From Edaphochlamys debaryana (Eukaryota; Chlorophyta; Chlorophyceae; Chlamydomonadales), in NCBI GenBank assembly GCA_016858145.1, contig JAEHOE010000003.1, positions 2,356,001 through 2,420,000 on the forward strand: a DNA stretch of 64,000 nucleotides, read 5' to 3'. Below the pieces are notes generated by a model that made no database searches, was not told the DNA's origin, and saw only the letters and a program-made list of their open reading frames with translations. The position numbers were made by a program, and so were the translations under genes. Positions 35,846 to 48,500 of the stretch are shown piece by piece (the first letter of the stretch is position 1; each line of letters starts with the position of its first letter).

Positions 35846-36147
35846 TACCTAATGGAGGTCGAGCCGCTTCAATTCGTACTACGTCTGGGCAGATGGCCCG
35901 AGGAGGGCCGAGGGCGGTGCCTTGCAGGATACTCAGGGATGCGCACCGTGGTGTTGTGCGTGAACAAAATAGGCAGACCTCAATCCACACGTACATACGG
36001 ATACACATACATAAGCTCGGACGACACGCCGCTCGTATTGAATTGAGTTCATCGGGTTGTAGGCAATGCGCCGTTTCTAACTAAGTCTCTGCAGCCGAGG
36101 AGTGTCCGAGCAGAACCTGGGGCGCCTCGGCGTCAAGACCGCCTCCT

Positions 36148-36152
36148 TGTAA
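36148..36152 (+). terminator. Candidate TGTAA poly(A) signal for gene A
   Basis: TGTAA about 490 bases after the stop of gene A. Confidence 0.35.
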
Positions 36153-36228
36153 CCCCACGCCAAGCTCCACCGGCGCCCATGCCACTCGCCTCTGCCCGGA
36201 GCCTTTCCGTGACCCCCCGTGGACCCTT

Positions 36229-38732
36229 CTACTCCCAGCTCTCACTCGCCTGCCTGCCTCCCCGCCTGCCCCTGCCCCGTCCGCCTCCCCGTCCCCGCCC
36301 GCGGCCTCGGCCCCGGCCGGGCCCCTCCTCCCCTGCGGCCTCGGCCTTGGCACCTCGGGCCTGCGGCTTCCGGCGCCTCTCCCGGATCCACGCCAGCACC
36401 TCCTCCCGGTCGCCCGTCACCCGCCGCAGCTGCGCCTCCGCCTCCGCCTCCGCCCAGTGCACCTTGCAGCGCGCTGCCACTAGGCCCTGCGAGTGGGGCG
36501 GGGTGGGTGGGGTTAGGTAAGGCGGCGGAGGGCGCCAGTGACTGAAGGGCATAACGAGATAGCACCACACGCTGACAACATATGACCCCACTCCCGCCTG
36601 CTTCTTTCCCTACGCAGATGCGTGCCCAGGCCTCAAGGACAAGGGAACAGGCGGGCATCCGCATGCCCGGGGCGCAGCATGCTCCTCCCTCTATGCCAGT
36701 CCTGCCAAGGGGCCGCCAGACCTTGAATGGCAAAAGCAGCCTCTGGGCCCTGGGCCCTGGGCTCGTGCTCACCTGCAGGATGGGTAGCGGCGCGCCGCCC
36801 CGCACCGCATCGGCGAAGAACTCCTGCGGCTGCGCCCCGAACGCGATGCGGGCGCGGCACAGCAGCGGCAGCATGCGCCACTCGCAGCGGCTGACGGCGC
36901 AGAGGTACGGCCCGCCGTCCGCCTGCGCCGCGGGGCGAAGGGCACGGGTGCAGCTGGGGTTGCGGAGAGTACAGGGATGCCGTACAGGCGCCGCCTGTGG
37001 TATCCGTGCTTCCTCGGATCCCTTCCACCCATCCATCGGTCCTCCACCCCACCGGTGCAAGCAACAAAGGCTCACCGGCTTGGGGCAGCCCAGCTCCATC
37101 AGCAGCTCCACCGCCTCCTCGCAGCCCGACCCCACCGCGTCATCCCACGCGCATTCCTCCATGGGGCAGCCGCCCAGCCTCAGCCACCGCATGAGCCCCA
37201 CGTGCCCCGACGATGCCGCCGCACTGAACAGCTCCGAGCTTAGTCGCAACCGCGCCCCCGACGCTGTTTCCCACAGCCACTCCACCACCTCCAGCCGCCC
37301 CCCCGACGCAGCCGCCTCCGCCAGCTCCCTGACGTTAGTCAAGGCCAGGCCTGCGTTGGCCAGGGCCTGCGGGGCGAGGCGTGGGTAAGCAGGGCACGCT
37401 TCTCGCAACGGTGGCGTCTTTGCTCTAAGCCCCTGGCCTTGGGACCCGTGCCCTCGAAAGCCCCGCCCTTGGAACCCCGCCCTCGAAACCCTGCAAGGGC
37501 GGCCGATTGCATCACGCACTCGGCTCGCAGCAAGAACACTGCGCAGAGCAGTGAGGGCGCACCTGCAGCACCGCCAGGTGTCCGCCTTCCGCCGCCGCCA
37601 CCAGTGCCAGCTTGAGGTTGGGCGCGGGCTTCGCGCCCTGTTGCAACAGCCACGCCACCGCCTCGGCGTTGCCCCCCTCCACGGCGAGGTTGACCGCGGC
37701 GTTCATGGGGCCGGAGCCGGGGGCGCCCCCCGCAACGGCTCCGGCGGCGCCGCAGCCCTTGGCTTTGAGCCAGGCGAGTCGCTGCACCGCCGCCGGTCCG
37801 GGGAGGAAGACGGCGGTGGGGTAGAGGTCCGCGCGGGGCTGTGCGCCGAGGGACAGGAGCCACTCGGCCTTGGCGGCCCAGTCGGGCGTGGGGCTGCGCA
37901 GCGCCGCTTCTAGCGCGGGTTGCAGCGTGGCGGCCGCATCGGCATCATCGGCGACGGCCCACTGCGCCGCGTGCTGTTGCGCGGCGGCTAGGTCGCCGCC
38001 CTCTAGCGTGGCGAGGGCCAGGCGGCGCCTGGCTTGCGAGACGACGCTATCGTGCTGCTCGTGCTGATGCTCGGGCCCAGCCTCAGCTAGCGACGAGGCC
38101 CAGGCATCCAGCAGCTCGCGGGATAGGTCCACGTGGCCCCCACGTGCCGCCTCCGCGGCCGCTGTGCCCCCCTCGTGCCTCAGCAGGCCGGCGCAGAACT
38201 CAACGCACCAGCGGCACACGCCCCGCCGCCCCGCCCGGGCCGCGGCCAGCAGCACGCGGCCCCAGTCCACCCCCGACGGCAAGCGGACTGCCTCGGACAC
38301 GAGCCACTGGCACGTGCCCAGGGCACCGGCGCCGGCAGCAGCGTCGAGGTCGCCTTGGCTGGGGGCCAAGCCCGCTGCCGCCAGCGCTGCCTGCAAGTTG
38401 CTGGTGTCGTCGCTCGCTGCTGTGAGGCGGACGAGTTGCCCGCGTTGGGCGCGCGTCAGGCTCTTGCATGCCCCCGGCGCCAGCCAGCGTTCCTCGAACA
38501 GCCAGCGCGGCACAGGGCACGAAAGTTGCAGGCTGACATGCTGATTGAGGAGCTCAGCTGATAGTTTGTTTACTCGCCTGAGACCCACCACCTCGTTTGG
38601 CGTAAGGAATGAGGCGATGCGCTCCACAAGCCCCGGAATATAGACGTGGCATGGGTCAAGCGCCAAGTCGCGAGTCGCCACGGCTGTGTTTGCGGACTGC
38701 TCAACCCACCGTTGCAGCTTAGCGTTTTCCAT
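36229..38732 (-). CDS. Ankyrin/F-box-like repeat protein
   Basis: Four exons join in phase: 38732-37563, 37366-37076, 36922-36773, 36486-36229 (622 aa). The start is MENAKLQRWVEQSAN; no in-frame ATG lies just upstream. Residues about 31-62 (IPGLVERIASFLTPNEVVGL) resemble an F-box helix. The rest is a string of roughly 30-residue helix pairs such as EGGNAEAVAWLLQQGAKP and ASSGHVGLMRWLRLGGCP, i.e. degenerate ankyrin-type repeats of the kind abundant in volvocine algae. The tail is Arg/Gly-rich (RGRGRGRGRGGGRG), which could bind RNA. F-box/ankyrin proteins can be substrate receptors of SCF ubiquitin ligases, but that is only inferred. A truncated start copy lies at 1-71 and a remnant at 30171-30376. 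Confidence 0.78.
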
Positions 38733-39863
38733 CGTCAACGGAGTGCATCAGCAGAGCGCATCAGCAGAGCGAATGCATGGTGCCTTTGACCAGCAAGCAC
38801 GGGTGCGCTGCGCGTTGGAATGTGTGCCTACTGAGTGCATATGAGTGGAGGCGGGCGGGGGAAACGCGGTATTTTGCAGGGTAGGTCAGGGCGGCGACCA
38901 ATGCATGCCCCTCGTGCCCCTCCCCCCCCACACGCCCCCACCGCCCCCCGCACCCCGGGGGTGCTTACGATGTTTCCTCGTCACCCCCCCCTTTACGCTC
39001 GTGGATCCGCATATTATGTATGCAAGCAATGCTCAGGAGTACCGTGAGGGGGGATAGTGGGGGGCCGAACGCCTGGCTGGCGGGTCGCGCGGTTAACTGC
39101 GAGGAACTACATGTGGGCACGCATCTTGGTGGGCCTGCCGCCCGCACGGAGCTGACGGAGGAGGAGGGGAGTCAGATGTTGAGCCCAGGGATGTAGGACC
39201 ATGGAGATCGAAGTGCGGAGGTCACTCCTCTTCTGGGTGAAGCAATGTGTAGCAATCCTCCAGCAGCCCCGACGCGACGCAAGGGTGCTTGGGGGGCCTG
39301 CCTGTGAAAGCCCGGTTGGGGCCGCTGACGTCGGGCATGGCATTCTTGCGGGAGGCCCCATCAGGTACGAATGGTGCGCTTGTCGGCTCCGTCGTTTACG
39401 AAGCACGCAGCGGTTGGGCCGCCTACTCCGGGCCTGCATCGGGCCCCACCAGCACGCGCGAAGGCGGGGTTCCCTACCCCGCGCCGCTGCCAGTGTCACA
39501 CAAGCATGTAGCCGTAGCTGTCTGGAGCACGCTGGAGCGCCTTGGGTGTTCGCGGGCGAGAGAGAAACCTTTGGTTTCAATTCGAGGACGACGGGCCCTC
39601 GCATTCCAGACTTGCATCGTGCGCGGGCTCCGGAGGATAAAAGGATCACAGAGTACTACTCTTGTCTTATAGCCCAACCCTTCAAGGCAACTCCAGGACA
39701 GCCGCCCGGCGCGGGTCGCGTACACGGAACGAACAATCGGCACTTAAGCCGTCAGTACCACGAGAGCGCTTCACTAAGCTGCTGTGGCGGTGAGCGCGCA
39801 CCTAGGCTTCGCCTCGCCTTTGGCTTCGCGACGGCGAGCGACGGGTACTGCCGGACGGCATCG
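38733..39863. other. Divergent upstream region of ankyrin gene and gene B
   Basis: It holds the promoters of both genes. The frame of gene B exon 1 is open far upstream (from 39201), but that sequence shows no family features and the signal peptide supports the start at 39864. Confidence 0.4.
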
Positions 39864-42800
39864 ATGACGATGGGCCGCCTACATTCCAGAAGCGGCACTG
39901 GCACCGCCACGCTGCTGCTGTGCATGCTCGCCGCGCCGACAGCCTCTGGCAACTGGGGCGAGCCAGGTCACGTGGTCGCCAGTCGTTTGGACCGGCCTTC
40001 CCCGTGCCAGCCTCCCCCTAGCCCCCCCATAAACCTCAATGCCCCCTACGACATCTTCGACCAGCTCCTCTTCAACGGCCTAAGGTACTTGGTTGTGCGG
40101 GTGAGTGCACGCACGGCGGGTAAGCAAACACAGGCAGGAAGACAGCCGGCCGTGTGCTCGCTGCTCCCGTCGTCCCCCGCATCCGCTCCTCCGTCGGCAC
40201 CCCCCTCCAACCCAGGGGGTTGACCTGGACGCCTTCTCCACCGCCCTCCACGGCAAAGCCATCGCGCAGCTCGCCCAGCCCGGACGCCAGCCCTGGAAGC
40301 AGCTCCTGCAGGCGCTGTACGGGGCATGGGCCCCGCCGGGTACTGGGGGTTGGGGTTGGGTGTATGGGACCGCCCAGGCTCCGGCTGGTTTGCCCTCGTG
40401 GCTAGCTGGCTTGCTTGCTGCCTACCGTGCAACCCGCCCAGAACCCTGGTTGTCCAGGCCCCTTCCTTGCCTTTGCCCCGCGGAATCGTTCAGTGTGCAC
40501 GCCTCTTTCGCCCCTTTGTGGACCATCTCCCCTCCCTTGTGCCGCAGTCGGGAGGCCAGGCCCTGTTTGCCAACGTGCACGCCTTCTCGCTTGTGGCATG
40601 GAACGCCATCGCCCCCTACGACTGCTCCGCCCAGCCCCATCCCCAGGTGCGTGCGGCCCTGCATGCCCGTGCCTCCGTGCGTGCGTAGTACGGCCACGAG
40701 CTTTTCGGCTGGCATCATCGGAGTGGGAACGACACACGACCCCACCTTGCATGCAGGGTTCACCCTACGCGGCCCACGCTACTCCTGCTGTGTCTAAGCT
40801 AGCGCCCGTCCCCCCTTGCTGTCCACCCCTCCCTCCCAGGCGCCCCACCGCCCAGCGCACGCAGCTCAACCAGAACCGCGCCGTCGCCGCCGCGCTGATC
40901 CGCTACGCCGAGCTCATGGACCCCCCCCCTGGCCGCCCTCTCCCGCCAGCTCATGTCCGCCTCCACCCCCGCGGGCGCCTTCCTGCTGGCCCCCTCGGGC
41001 TGCTCCGCCCCCGGCACCAGCAAGTACAGCACACCCGAGTGCGTGGGCATACGGGCGGCGGAGGTGACCTACGCATTTGCACAGGTGCGTGCATCCGCAT
41101 GCGGGAGGGGCGGGGGCCAAAGGAAAGCCGCGGGGCAGGACAGGGGCGTGGGGCGGTGTAGCAGGAAGGTTACCGGTACGCCGCCGGACTGAGCAGACCC
41201 CACCCATGCATGTGCCAAGTTCTCCATGTTCTCAAGCTGTTTCCCGACCCACAACCGCAGGCAAACGGTTGGAACATCGATGGCTCCCGCACCCGCAGCT
41301 TCAACAGAGCGCAGTATGAGGTGAGCGTTACGTCATGTCTCATGTCTGTTCCGCCATCCAGCACCCCTTGTCGCCTTCTCACCCCCACCTCTCCCGTGTG
41401 TGCGTAGTAAGCCCACCTGATCGCGTCCGTCTCCCTCCCTTCCCCCGCTCTGCAGGACTACACCAACTACGTCCCCAAGAACACGCCCTGGGAGCTCACG
41501 CACCAGTGCAAGTGGCAGCCGCTGCACGAGACCGACGGCCGGGGCAAGGTGGGCTACGGGCCTGAGCTGCCGCACGCTGCTACCGGTGGCTGGGAACTGC
41601 GTGGGCGGGAGAATGAGGCGCATCCAACCCCGCCCTGCTGGCACGAGCGTCTGACGCACGGCCACCCTTTGCTGTACTGCATCCATTCTTGTAGATGTGG
41701 ATCCAGACCCCTTTCTTGCCGTCCCTGGGCCGAATCAAGATGGCGATCATGAACACCACGGCCGAGATTGGCAGGTGGGCGGGTGGGCAAGCGGGTGGGC
41801 GCGCACCTGATCGAGCAGGCGCAGAGTCCGAGTGCCAATCGTGCGCTTGCGCCGCATGCGCATGGCGAGCGTGCACGTGCTCTTGTCTAACCCTTCCCCC
41901 TGCTGATCCCTCCCCCGCCTAAGGTTGCTGATGGAAGCCATCCATCACACGGTGTGCCGATGTCTGCACCCCCCGCAGGACCGTGCCCATGTGGGACTGC
42001 GGGAACCCTGCCGCGTACAAGGCCGAGGTGCGTTCCCTTGCTTGCTTGCCTAGGCGAGGGGCTAGCTGTGGGGCGGATTGGCTCGCCGCGTCACTAGTCG
42101 TCAGCCAACTGAGTGTCCAGCCCAGCCCACCCTCATCGCACCCCCGCGCGCTCGCCCCTCGCTGGAACCGCTCCACCCCTTACCAAACCCGCTGGCCCCG
42201 ACCGCTTTATCCATCCCTCAACCCATGCATGACCCACGTACGACACCCAGGTGGACGAGATCCTGGCCTACTCGGCCACCCTGAACGACACCACCAAGAC
42301 CATTGCCGAGGTGTTTGGCGGCATGCCCTGGTGGGGCATCGCCATCCTGCAGCTGAGGCAGCACAAGAACTGGTCCACCATCGACCTCTTTGCGTTCAAC
42401 CTGGTCCAGGTCCTCATGGTGAGCGCTGCTGCGTGCATGTGGCCGCTGGGGGCTACCGCTTTCCACGGCAGTGTATGCATGCGAGCCTCGGGTTTGCGGC
42501 TGTCGGGGTCCGAGCTGGCCCAGCCCGCCCAGGCGCCCAGCCTAGCTTGCTGCTGTGGCTGCCAGGCTCCGTTGCTGCCACCACCCGCTAGATATATCGC
42601 CCCACCTTTCCATCCCCCGTCCACCCCGCCCACGTCAGCTCGACGCCGGCGTGGTTGTGCTCAAGGAGAAGTACCGCCACGACGCCGTACGCCCTGCCAG
42701 CGCCGTACGGTGGCTGTACGGCGGCACCAACATCACCGCGTACGGCGGCCCGGACGTCGGACGCACCGTCAGCCTGCCCGCCGAGTGAGGATGCACTGGG

Positions 42801-43625
42801 GCTGCCGCGGGCGAGCTTACTTCAGGGGGCCCCGGTCGAAGACCACTGACTGCCTGTTGTCTTTGCAACGGTCATCTGCTGAGCACGAGCGCTGTGCCTT
42901 GCCCGCATGCAGGGACTGGGTGCCTTACGTCACCACCTCGCCGGACCCCGAGTTCCCGTCGGGCACCGCCTGTTTCTGCCGGGTCTTCACTCAGTGAGTA
43001 GTGCGCGCCCGTCGCAGGGATTGACCGGCGGGGATGGCAGCCTCTGGGGTTTAATTGGGCCGCGGCGGCGTGGGCCTCAAGTGACTGGTACAGCACCAGG
43101 GATGAGGATAAGGCCACAGCCTGCGTACTCCTACCCGCCGGGGCCCGTGGGCGTTGCCGTAATACTGGTACCTGGGCAACGTGTTCTTCCTTGGCTTGCA
43201 TACGTCGATTTGACTGCAAACCCCCCGCACGCGCCAGCACGCCTCCCCTTCACACCCTTCCCCTGCCCACCCCTTCCCCTCCCCACCCCCTCCGCCTCAC
43301 CCTTCGCCGACCCTTCCCCCAATCCCCCAGGTGGCTGCAGCTGTGGCAGGGCGGCTCGACAACCATCTCCCCGCCCATCGTCTTCGGCTGGCCGGCGGCG
43401 GGCTGCAGCATCCGCGAGCCGGACATGACGCCCTCCGGCCCCAGCGCCTTCTTCATGACTAACATGGCCCAGTTCAGGCAGATCTGCCATGACGGTCGTG
43501 TGATTGGCGGAGCCCACTTCCGTGTGGCCATGGATGCAGGAGACCAGCTGTGCGACGGGCTCGTGCCAAACGCGTGGCCCACGATCCTGAAGCTCTACCC
43601 CAAGCTGGCCGGCAAGTCAACCTAG
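39864..43625 (+). CDS. Vanadium-dependent haloperoxidase/PAP2-like protein, paralogue B, with one frameshift
   Basis: Exons by analogy with gene A: 39864-40100, 40548-40646, 40856-41084, 41261-41320, 41456-41548, 41695-41774, 41979-42027, 42251-42418, 42639-42784, 42913-42993, 43331-43625. All junction phases agree with A except that exon 40856-41084 is 229 bases instead of a multiple of three. A run of nine C at 40921-40929 replaces eight bases in A, shifting the frame. With one C removed the protein would be about 511 aa with a signal peptide (MTMGRLHSRSG), KYRHDAVRP, PSGT instead of PSGH, and RVIGGAHF. It is either a sequencing error in a homopolymer or a very young pseudogene, since all other exons are intact. 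Conserved residues and roles are as for A. Confidence 0.72.
40171..40376 (+). other. Possible extra exon or intron-retained coding segment in gene B
   Basis: Between exons 1 and 2 of gene B, an AG at 40214-40215 opens GVDLDAFSTALHGKAIAQLA and continues about 25 codons in a protein-like frame. No phase-0 donor of good quality closes it, and gene A lacks it. It could be an alternative exon. Confidence 0.25.
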
Positions 43626-45515
43626 GCTACATGCGGTACGGCTTGTGTACGCATAGGGGCTGCCGCTTTGTTGCCCCTGCTACATACTACCGACACTTGG
43701 TGCTACTGAAACCTAGCGGGTTGGATGGAAGACTGAATGATGCCTTGCGGAAGTGGTGCATGTCCTGTGTGTCCTATGTTGGTAGCTGGTACTGGTGAAG
43801 CAAAACAAAGAAGGAGTCCTCTGTATGTGTTGCACGTCCGACATGAGTCATGCTCCGTTCCATGCGCTCAAGGGCGGGAGACAATAGATCTATACATAAG
43901 TTCAAGAGTCGACGCGGAGGGGTGGCATGTCGGCCTGGTCCTTCCCGGGTGCGGGGGCTCCACGTGTCATGGTGGGGGTGTGTCAAGGAGCTCAGCTCCC
44001 TGTGTGTGAAGGGCTGCTCGCATGGGCCTGTGAGTCTTAGGCTCCCTGTGTATGTGTGCGTGGCTGGGTCCAAGAACGGTCTCGAATATGTTTTACCACC
44101 CGTTGGGGAGGTGCTGGCTGCCGGATGCACCGTTTACCAGTGGCTTCAGCCGGTTGTGTTGTGATCGGTACGGACTGCGAGGAACTGCGGGTGATACACA
44201 TGAAGGACTCTAGAAGGATTCTGTTCATTGCATGCATGCACTTCAACAACAGTACACTTGGCCGCTTTATGCCAGGCCAGCCGGCAAGGGCGGCAGTGGA
44301 TTGCGGCGAGGCGGCAGGGCAGGGGTAGGGCAACGGCTCGAAAGTGCAAGGTGCCCGCGCGCAAGTGCCTCATGTAACCCGCCAATGCAAGGGCGCCTGC
44401 CAATGCTTTTGCCCCCAGCAACCTCGGTACGCTGTGTACGGCGGCGCAAGCTCCTAATTGCAGACAGCGAAGCCGTAGGTCCAAGCCAGTGAACTGAGCG
44501 AGGAGTAAGGGAATCCCCAGGGGGGTTCGCCCAACGTTTACGCACCCAGACAACCGCTCCCTTCCAATCAAATGGAGCCAGCTCAGCTGAACATAACAGC
44601 TCCCTAGCATGAGCCCTAACGTAGTGTAACCTGGTGCCACGCAGACAAGGTGGCAAGCAGAGCTGGGCGTCGTATGCGTCAGGAGCCGGCACCTGACAGC
44701 CTTGGGGAGTCTCGATCGTGGGCCTCATTTCAGCCAGCGCTCTTACAGTCTTTCCACCTCTCGCTCTCGCGTCGCTCACACGCTCTCTCTGCATCGCATT
44801 CAGCCGCCCCAAGCCGGGGCCGGAAAGCCACCGCCGCCAAACACAACTCAGCGCCCTTGCCGGGACTCAGTGCTCCCCCCCTCCAAGACCTGCCCGGGCG
44901 GCCCACACCGTCGGGGAAGCGCCCCACACCCTCTGCTTGGTCCTGCCCCTAGTCCCTGAGCCCCTAGTCCCCGTGCCCACGGTACCCCTGGCCCCTCCCG
45001 CCGCCGTCTCAGCGGCGTCGTAGCCCCACCTCCATAGCCCCACGCCCTGGCCCGCGCACACGCGTCGCCCTGACATTGACACCACACGGGTCCTACCACC
45101 AAACCGTACCAGTCATCTCACCACGCTGCTGCCACCACACCAGACGCTACGGAACCCGCGAGGCAACACCGGCCGCTCTCCTCCCCCTCCTCCTCCTCCT
45201 GGCAGCCGCGCCGTCTCCAGCTCCTCCCCGCGTCCTCCTCTAGATGGGACGCCAGCCACAAGCACAAGCGCGCTTTCCGCCCGCCGAGCTCCTGCCGCCG
45301 CCTCCACGCCTCCATTTCCCACGCCTTGTCGCGAAAACCGCCTTCCCGACCCCACGCGCCGACTCCAGAGCGCGTCTCGAGCGACCGCCCTGCCGCCGCG
45401 CCCCGCAGCCCAGGCCCCCGGGGTGGTGGCCCTGCCTTCGTTTGCGGGCCTTCGCCTGCGGTGACCCGGCCCCAAAGCCTCGCCGGGGCTCCTCCCTCGC
45501 CAGCCCAGGGCCGGC
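43626..45515. other. Convergent intergenic region
   Basis: It lies between gene B (+) and the DnaJ gene (-). Candidate poly(A) signals are TGTAA at 44373-44377 and 44625-44629 on plus, and TTACA at 44743-44747 for the minus-strand gene. No gene recognised. Confidence 0.45.
44743..44747 (-). terminator. Candidate TGTAA poly(A) signal for the DnaJ gene
   Basis: TTACA on plus, about 770 bases past the DnaJ stop; such long 3' UTRs are usual in these algae. Confidence 0.35.
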
Positions 45516-48500
45516 TTAGAAGCGGAAGGGCCCGACCTTGGTCTTGGACTGCAGCTCCTTGAGCTCCTCCACCAGCTTGCGCTCCTCCGCGGACACGGCC
45601 TGGGGGTGGGGTGGGGTTTGGGTGGGGTTTGGTGGACGGCGGTGGGAATGAGGTTGAGGTTGAGGTGTGCGCCGGCAGCACGGACCAGGGCTGAGCACGA
45701 GGGAGATGGCGGCCCCACTGAAGGCACCAAGCCCTAGTTTTGTCCGAGACCCCCCTCTAACCACAGCCCTCAGCCCGTTCCCACCTTGGGGATGCGCACG
45801 CGCACGTGCACCATGTGGTCTCCCCGCACGTTGGGGGCGCCCAGCCGGGGCACACCCCGCTTGGCCATGAGCAGGGTGGTGCCCGGCTGGGGGGGGGGAG
45901 GGGGAGGCGGGGGAGGGGAGGACGGGGGGGGGTTCAGAGGGCAAGGATAGGGCAAGAAGAGGAAGGGGAAGCGCAGGTGTCTTCCCACGCTGGGCCCACT
46001 CAGGCCCAGCTCAGGCCCCACCCAGGCCCAGGCCCGGGCCCACCTGCGTGCCGGCGGGGATCTTGAGCTCCACGGGGCCATCCACCGTCGTGACCTTGAC
46101 CTGGAGTGAGGGGAGCGCGGACACGCGGCAGCCGGGATAAGCCCAAGGCCAGAACACCACAACCGCCGCCGCTGACGCTCAAGGACCCCCCCAGCATCTC
46201 GCATGAGCAGCTGGCAGCCTTTGCTGCGCACGTGCACCCCACCGTGCCGTGTGGCCAGCCCCGCCCGCTTCGTCCTCACCGGCGCAGTCGACCGCCCGCC
46301 ACGACCCCACCACCCAACAGGGCTATACTTCTCGACCAATACTCCCGCACCACCTGCCCCTCCCGGCCCCCCTTCCACCACCATCCTCATCCCCTCCCAC
46401 CTGCGTGCCCAGGATGGCGTCCACGTACGAGATCTCCACGTCCGAGTGGATCGTGATGCCGTCCCTCCGCAGCTCGGGGTGGTCCTGGGGGAGGGAGAGG
46501 ACGAGGTTCAATGAAACGTGGGCGGCAAGTAGTGGGCCGGCAGAGTACTGCCGGAGTGCCGTAGCTCCGCTGTCCTAACCACATGCATGGCTGATGGCCG
46601 GTGCGTGCCCCAAACTCGGCTGCCCTAACAACGAGGCTGTACCCCTACACGTACACACACCCGACGCACCCGCATTCGCACTCCCACAACACCGCCCGAC
46701 GCCCAGCCACAATTCACAACCTGCACCCAACTCCGCAACAAGCCCAGCCCTCGGCCCCAAACCTTGACGCTGGTGTTAACGCACATGCTACACCGCGCAA
46801 CACACAGTGTCCCACTTCACGCCACCACCCCTCGGGACCACACGCATTCCAGCACGCCCAACACGCATGGGCCCCCACCGCCCCCACGACACGCGCTCCT
46901 ACCTTGATGCTGATGTACACGTACAGGTCGCCCGGCTCGCCGCCGCGCCGCCCGCTGTTGCCCTCGCCGCGCACGCGCAGCCGGGAGCCAGCGTCCACGC
47001 CGGGGGGCACCTGGGGGGGCAACCATGGGGGCATTTGTGACGTGTCAGGGCACGCCATGCACCCTAGGACCGACGATAACCTTCCCCCACAGCCCTCCCG
47101 TTCATATGCCCCTCTTCGCGGCCGCGGAATGACAATAGGCAAGCCCCCGCCCTCCCTTGCCCAGTCTCGATTTCTACCAAGTCAGCTGCGCTCCTTGGCA
47201 TGTACAGACAGGCCATGCACCCTCATTCCTTCACGATTCCTTCCGCTTACAGCCCTCCCCTTAACAGGCCCGGCTTCGAACCGCGGGCTCGTGTGAACGA
47301 CGCACAACCCCTCCCTCCCTGCCACTAAGCGAGTCGTCTCAACGAGGAGGCTCGTTGGCTCGTTGTTCACATCTAACCCGCCCCTCACAAACCTCCCCCT
47401 CGCATGCCCCACCTCGCCCCACGGCCTCGAGTGGAGGATGCACAGTCTACTGCCCTCCCCTTCCCAGCCCAACTGTAGCCAGCCATCGCAGCGGCATCCC
47501 GGCTCAGCCCCACCTTGAGCGAGATGCGCTTGGTCTCCCGCACGCGCCCATCGCCCTGGCACTTGGGGCAGGGCTGGAAGGCCTGGCCCGTGCCCTCGCA
47601 CCGCGGACACAGCGACACCTGGGAGGGGGGGGGGCGAACGCAGGCGGGAGGGTTTGCGGGAAGGGGTGCTGATGAGGAGAATGGTCTGTGGGGAGGGTGC
47701 AGAGTATGCTGGCCTGTGCCACCCACGCCTTTCACGGCCCCGCCCCGGCCCCGCCTGCTGTCTGGCGCCTCGGTGTGTGGGTGCACCGGACCAGCCGTGC
47801 CTGATCGACGGTTTCAACCCACACCATTCCTCATTCGCGCACGTCTTGCTAACATGTGTCCAGTCCACTCAGATATGAGAGCACTCCGACCCACCCCCCC
47901 TCACGCCCCTCCTCACCTGCTGGAAGGTGCCCAGGGGCGTGCGCACCGCCTGCACCATCTGCCCGGTGCCCTGGCACTGGGGGCAGGTGGTGGGGGTGGT
48001 GCCCTTGCGCACACCCGTGGTGTCGCACTCCTGCGGGGATGCAAGAGGGCGGGGGCGACGGCAGACTCGTGAGCGAGAGAGCAGAGGTGTTGGTTGGTTA
48101 AGTTGCTTCCTGGCAACCGTCGGCTGGGGGCGCGCCTCGGTTGCCTACATGGCCCCGCCCTCCCAGCGCTCTTCTCCATCACCACACATCCCCTCCACCA
48201 CCCCCGCTCACGTCGCAGCCCGTTAGCCGGTCAACGTCCAGCTCCTTGGCGCACCCAAACACAGCCTCCAGGAAGTCCAGCTGCAGCTCCACCCTGGGGG
48301 GGAGGGAGGTGGGAGGGGATAGCAGGTGTTGAGCGAAGTGAAGAGGGACAGACCCGACTAGGGCCGGAAAGGGCGGGACCGGTCCCAGCCTGGCCAGTGC
48401 CCAGCATAAACTCGGCTCCTCGCCTCCTCGCCCCTGGCTCCCCTTCCCCTGCCACCGCGTGCCAACCCAAACGACCCCGCCCTGCCCAGCCCCAGCCCCA

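Larger units (their letters stand above)
35659..36228. other. Convergent 3' region
   Basis: It lies between the stops of gene A (+) and the ankyrin gene (-). It holds TGTAA on plus at 36148-36152 and on minus at 35845-35841, so the two 3' UTRs may overlap. Confidence 0.5.
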
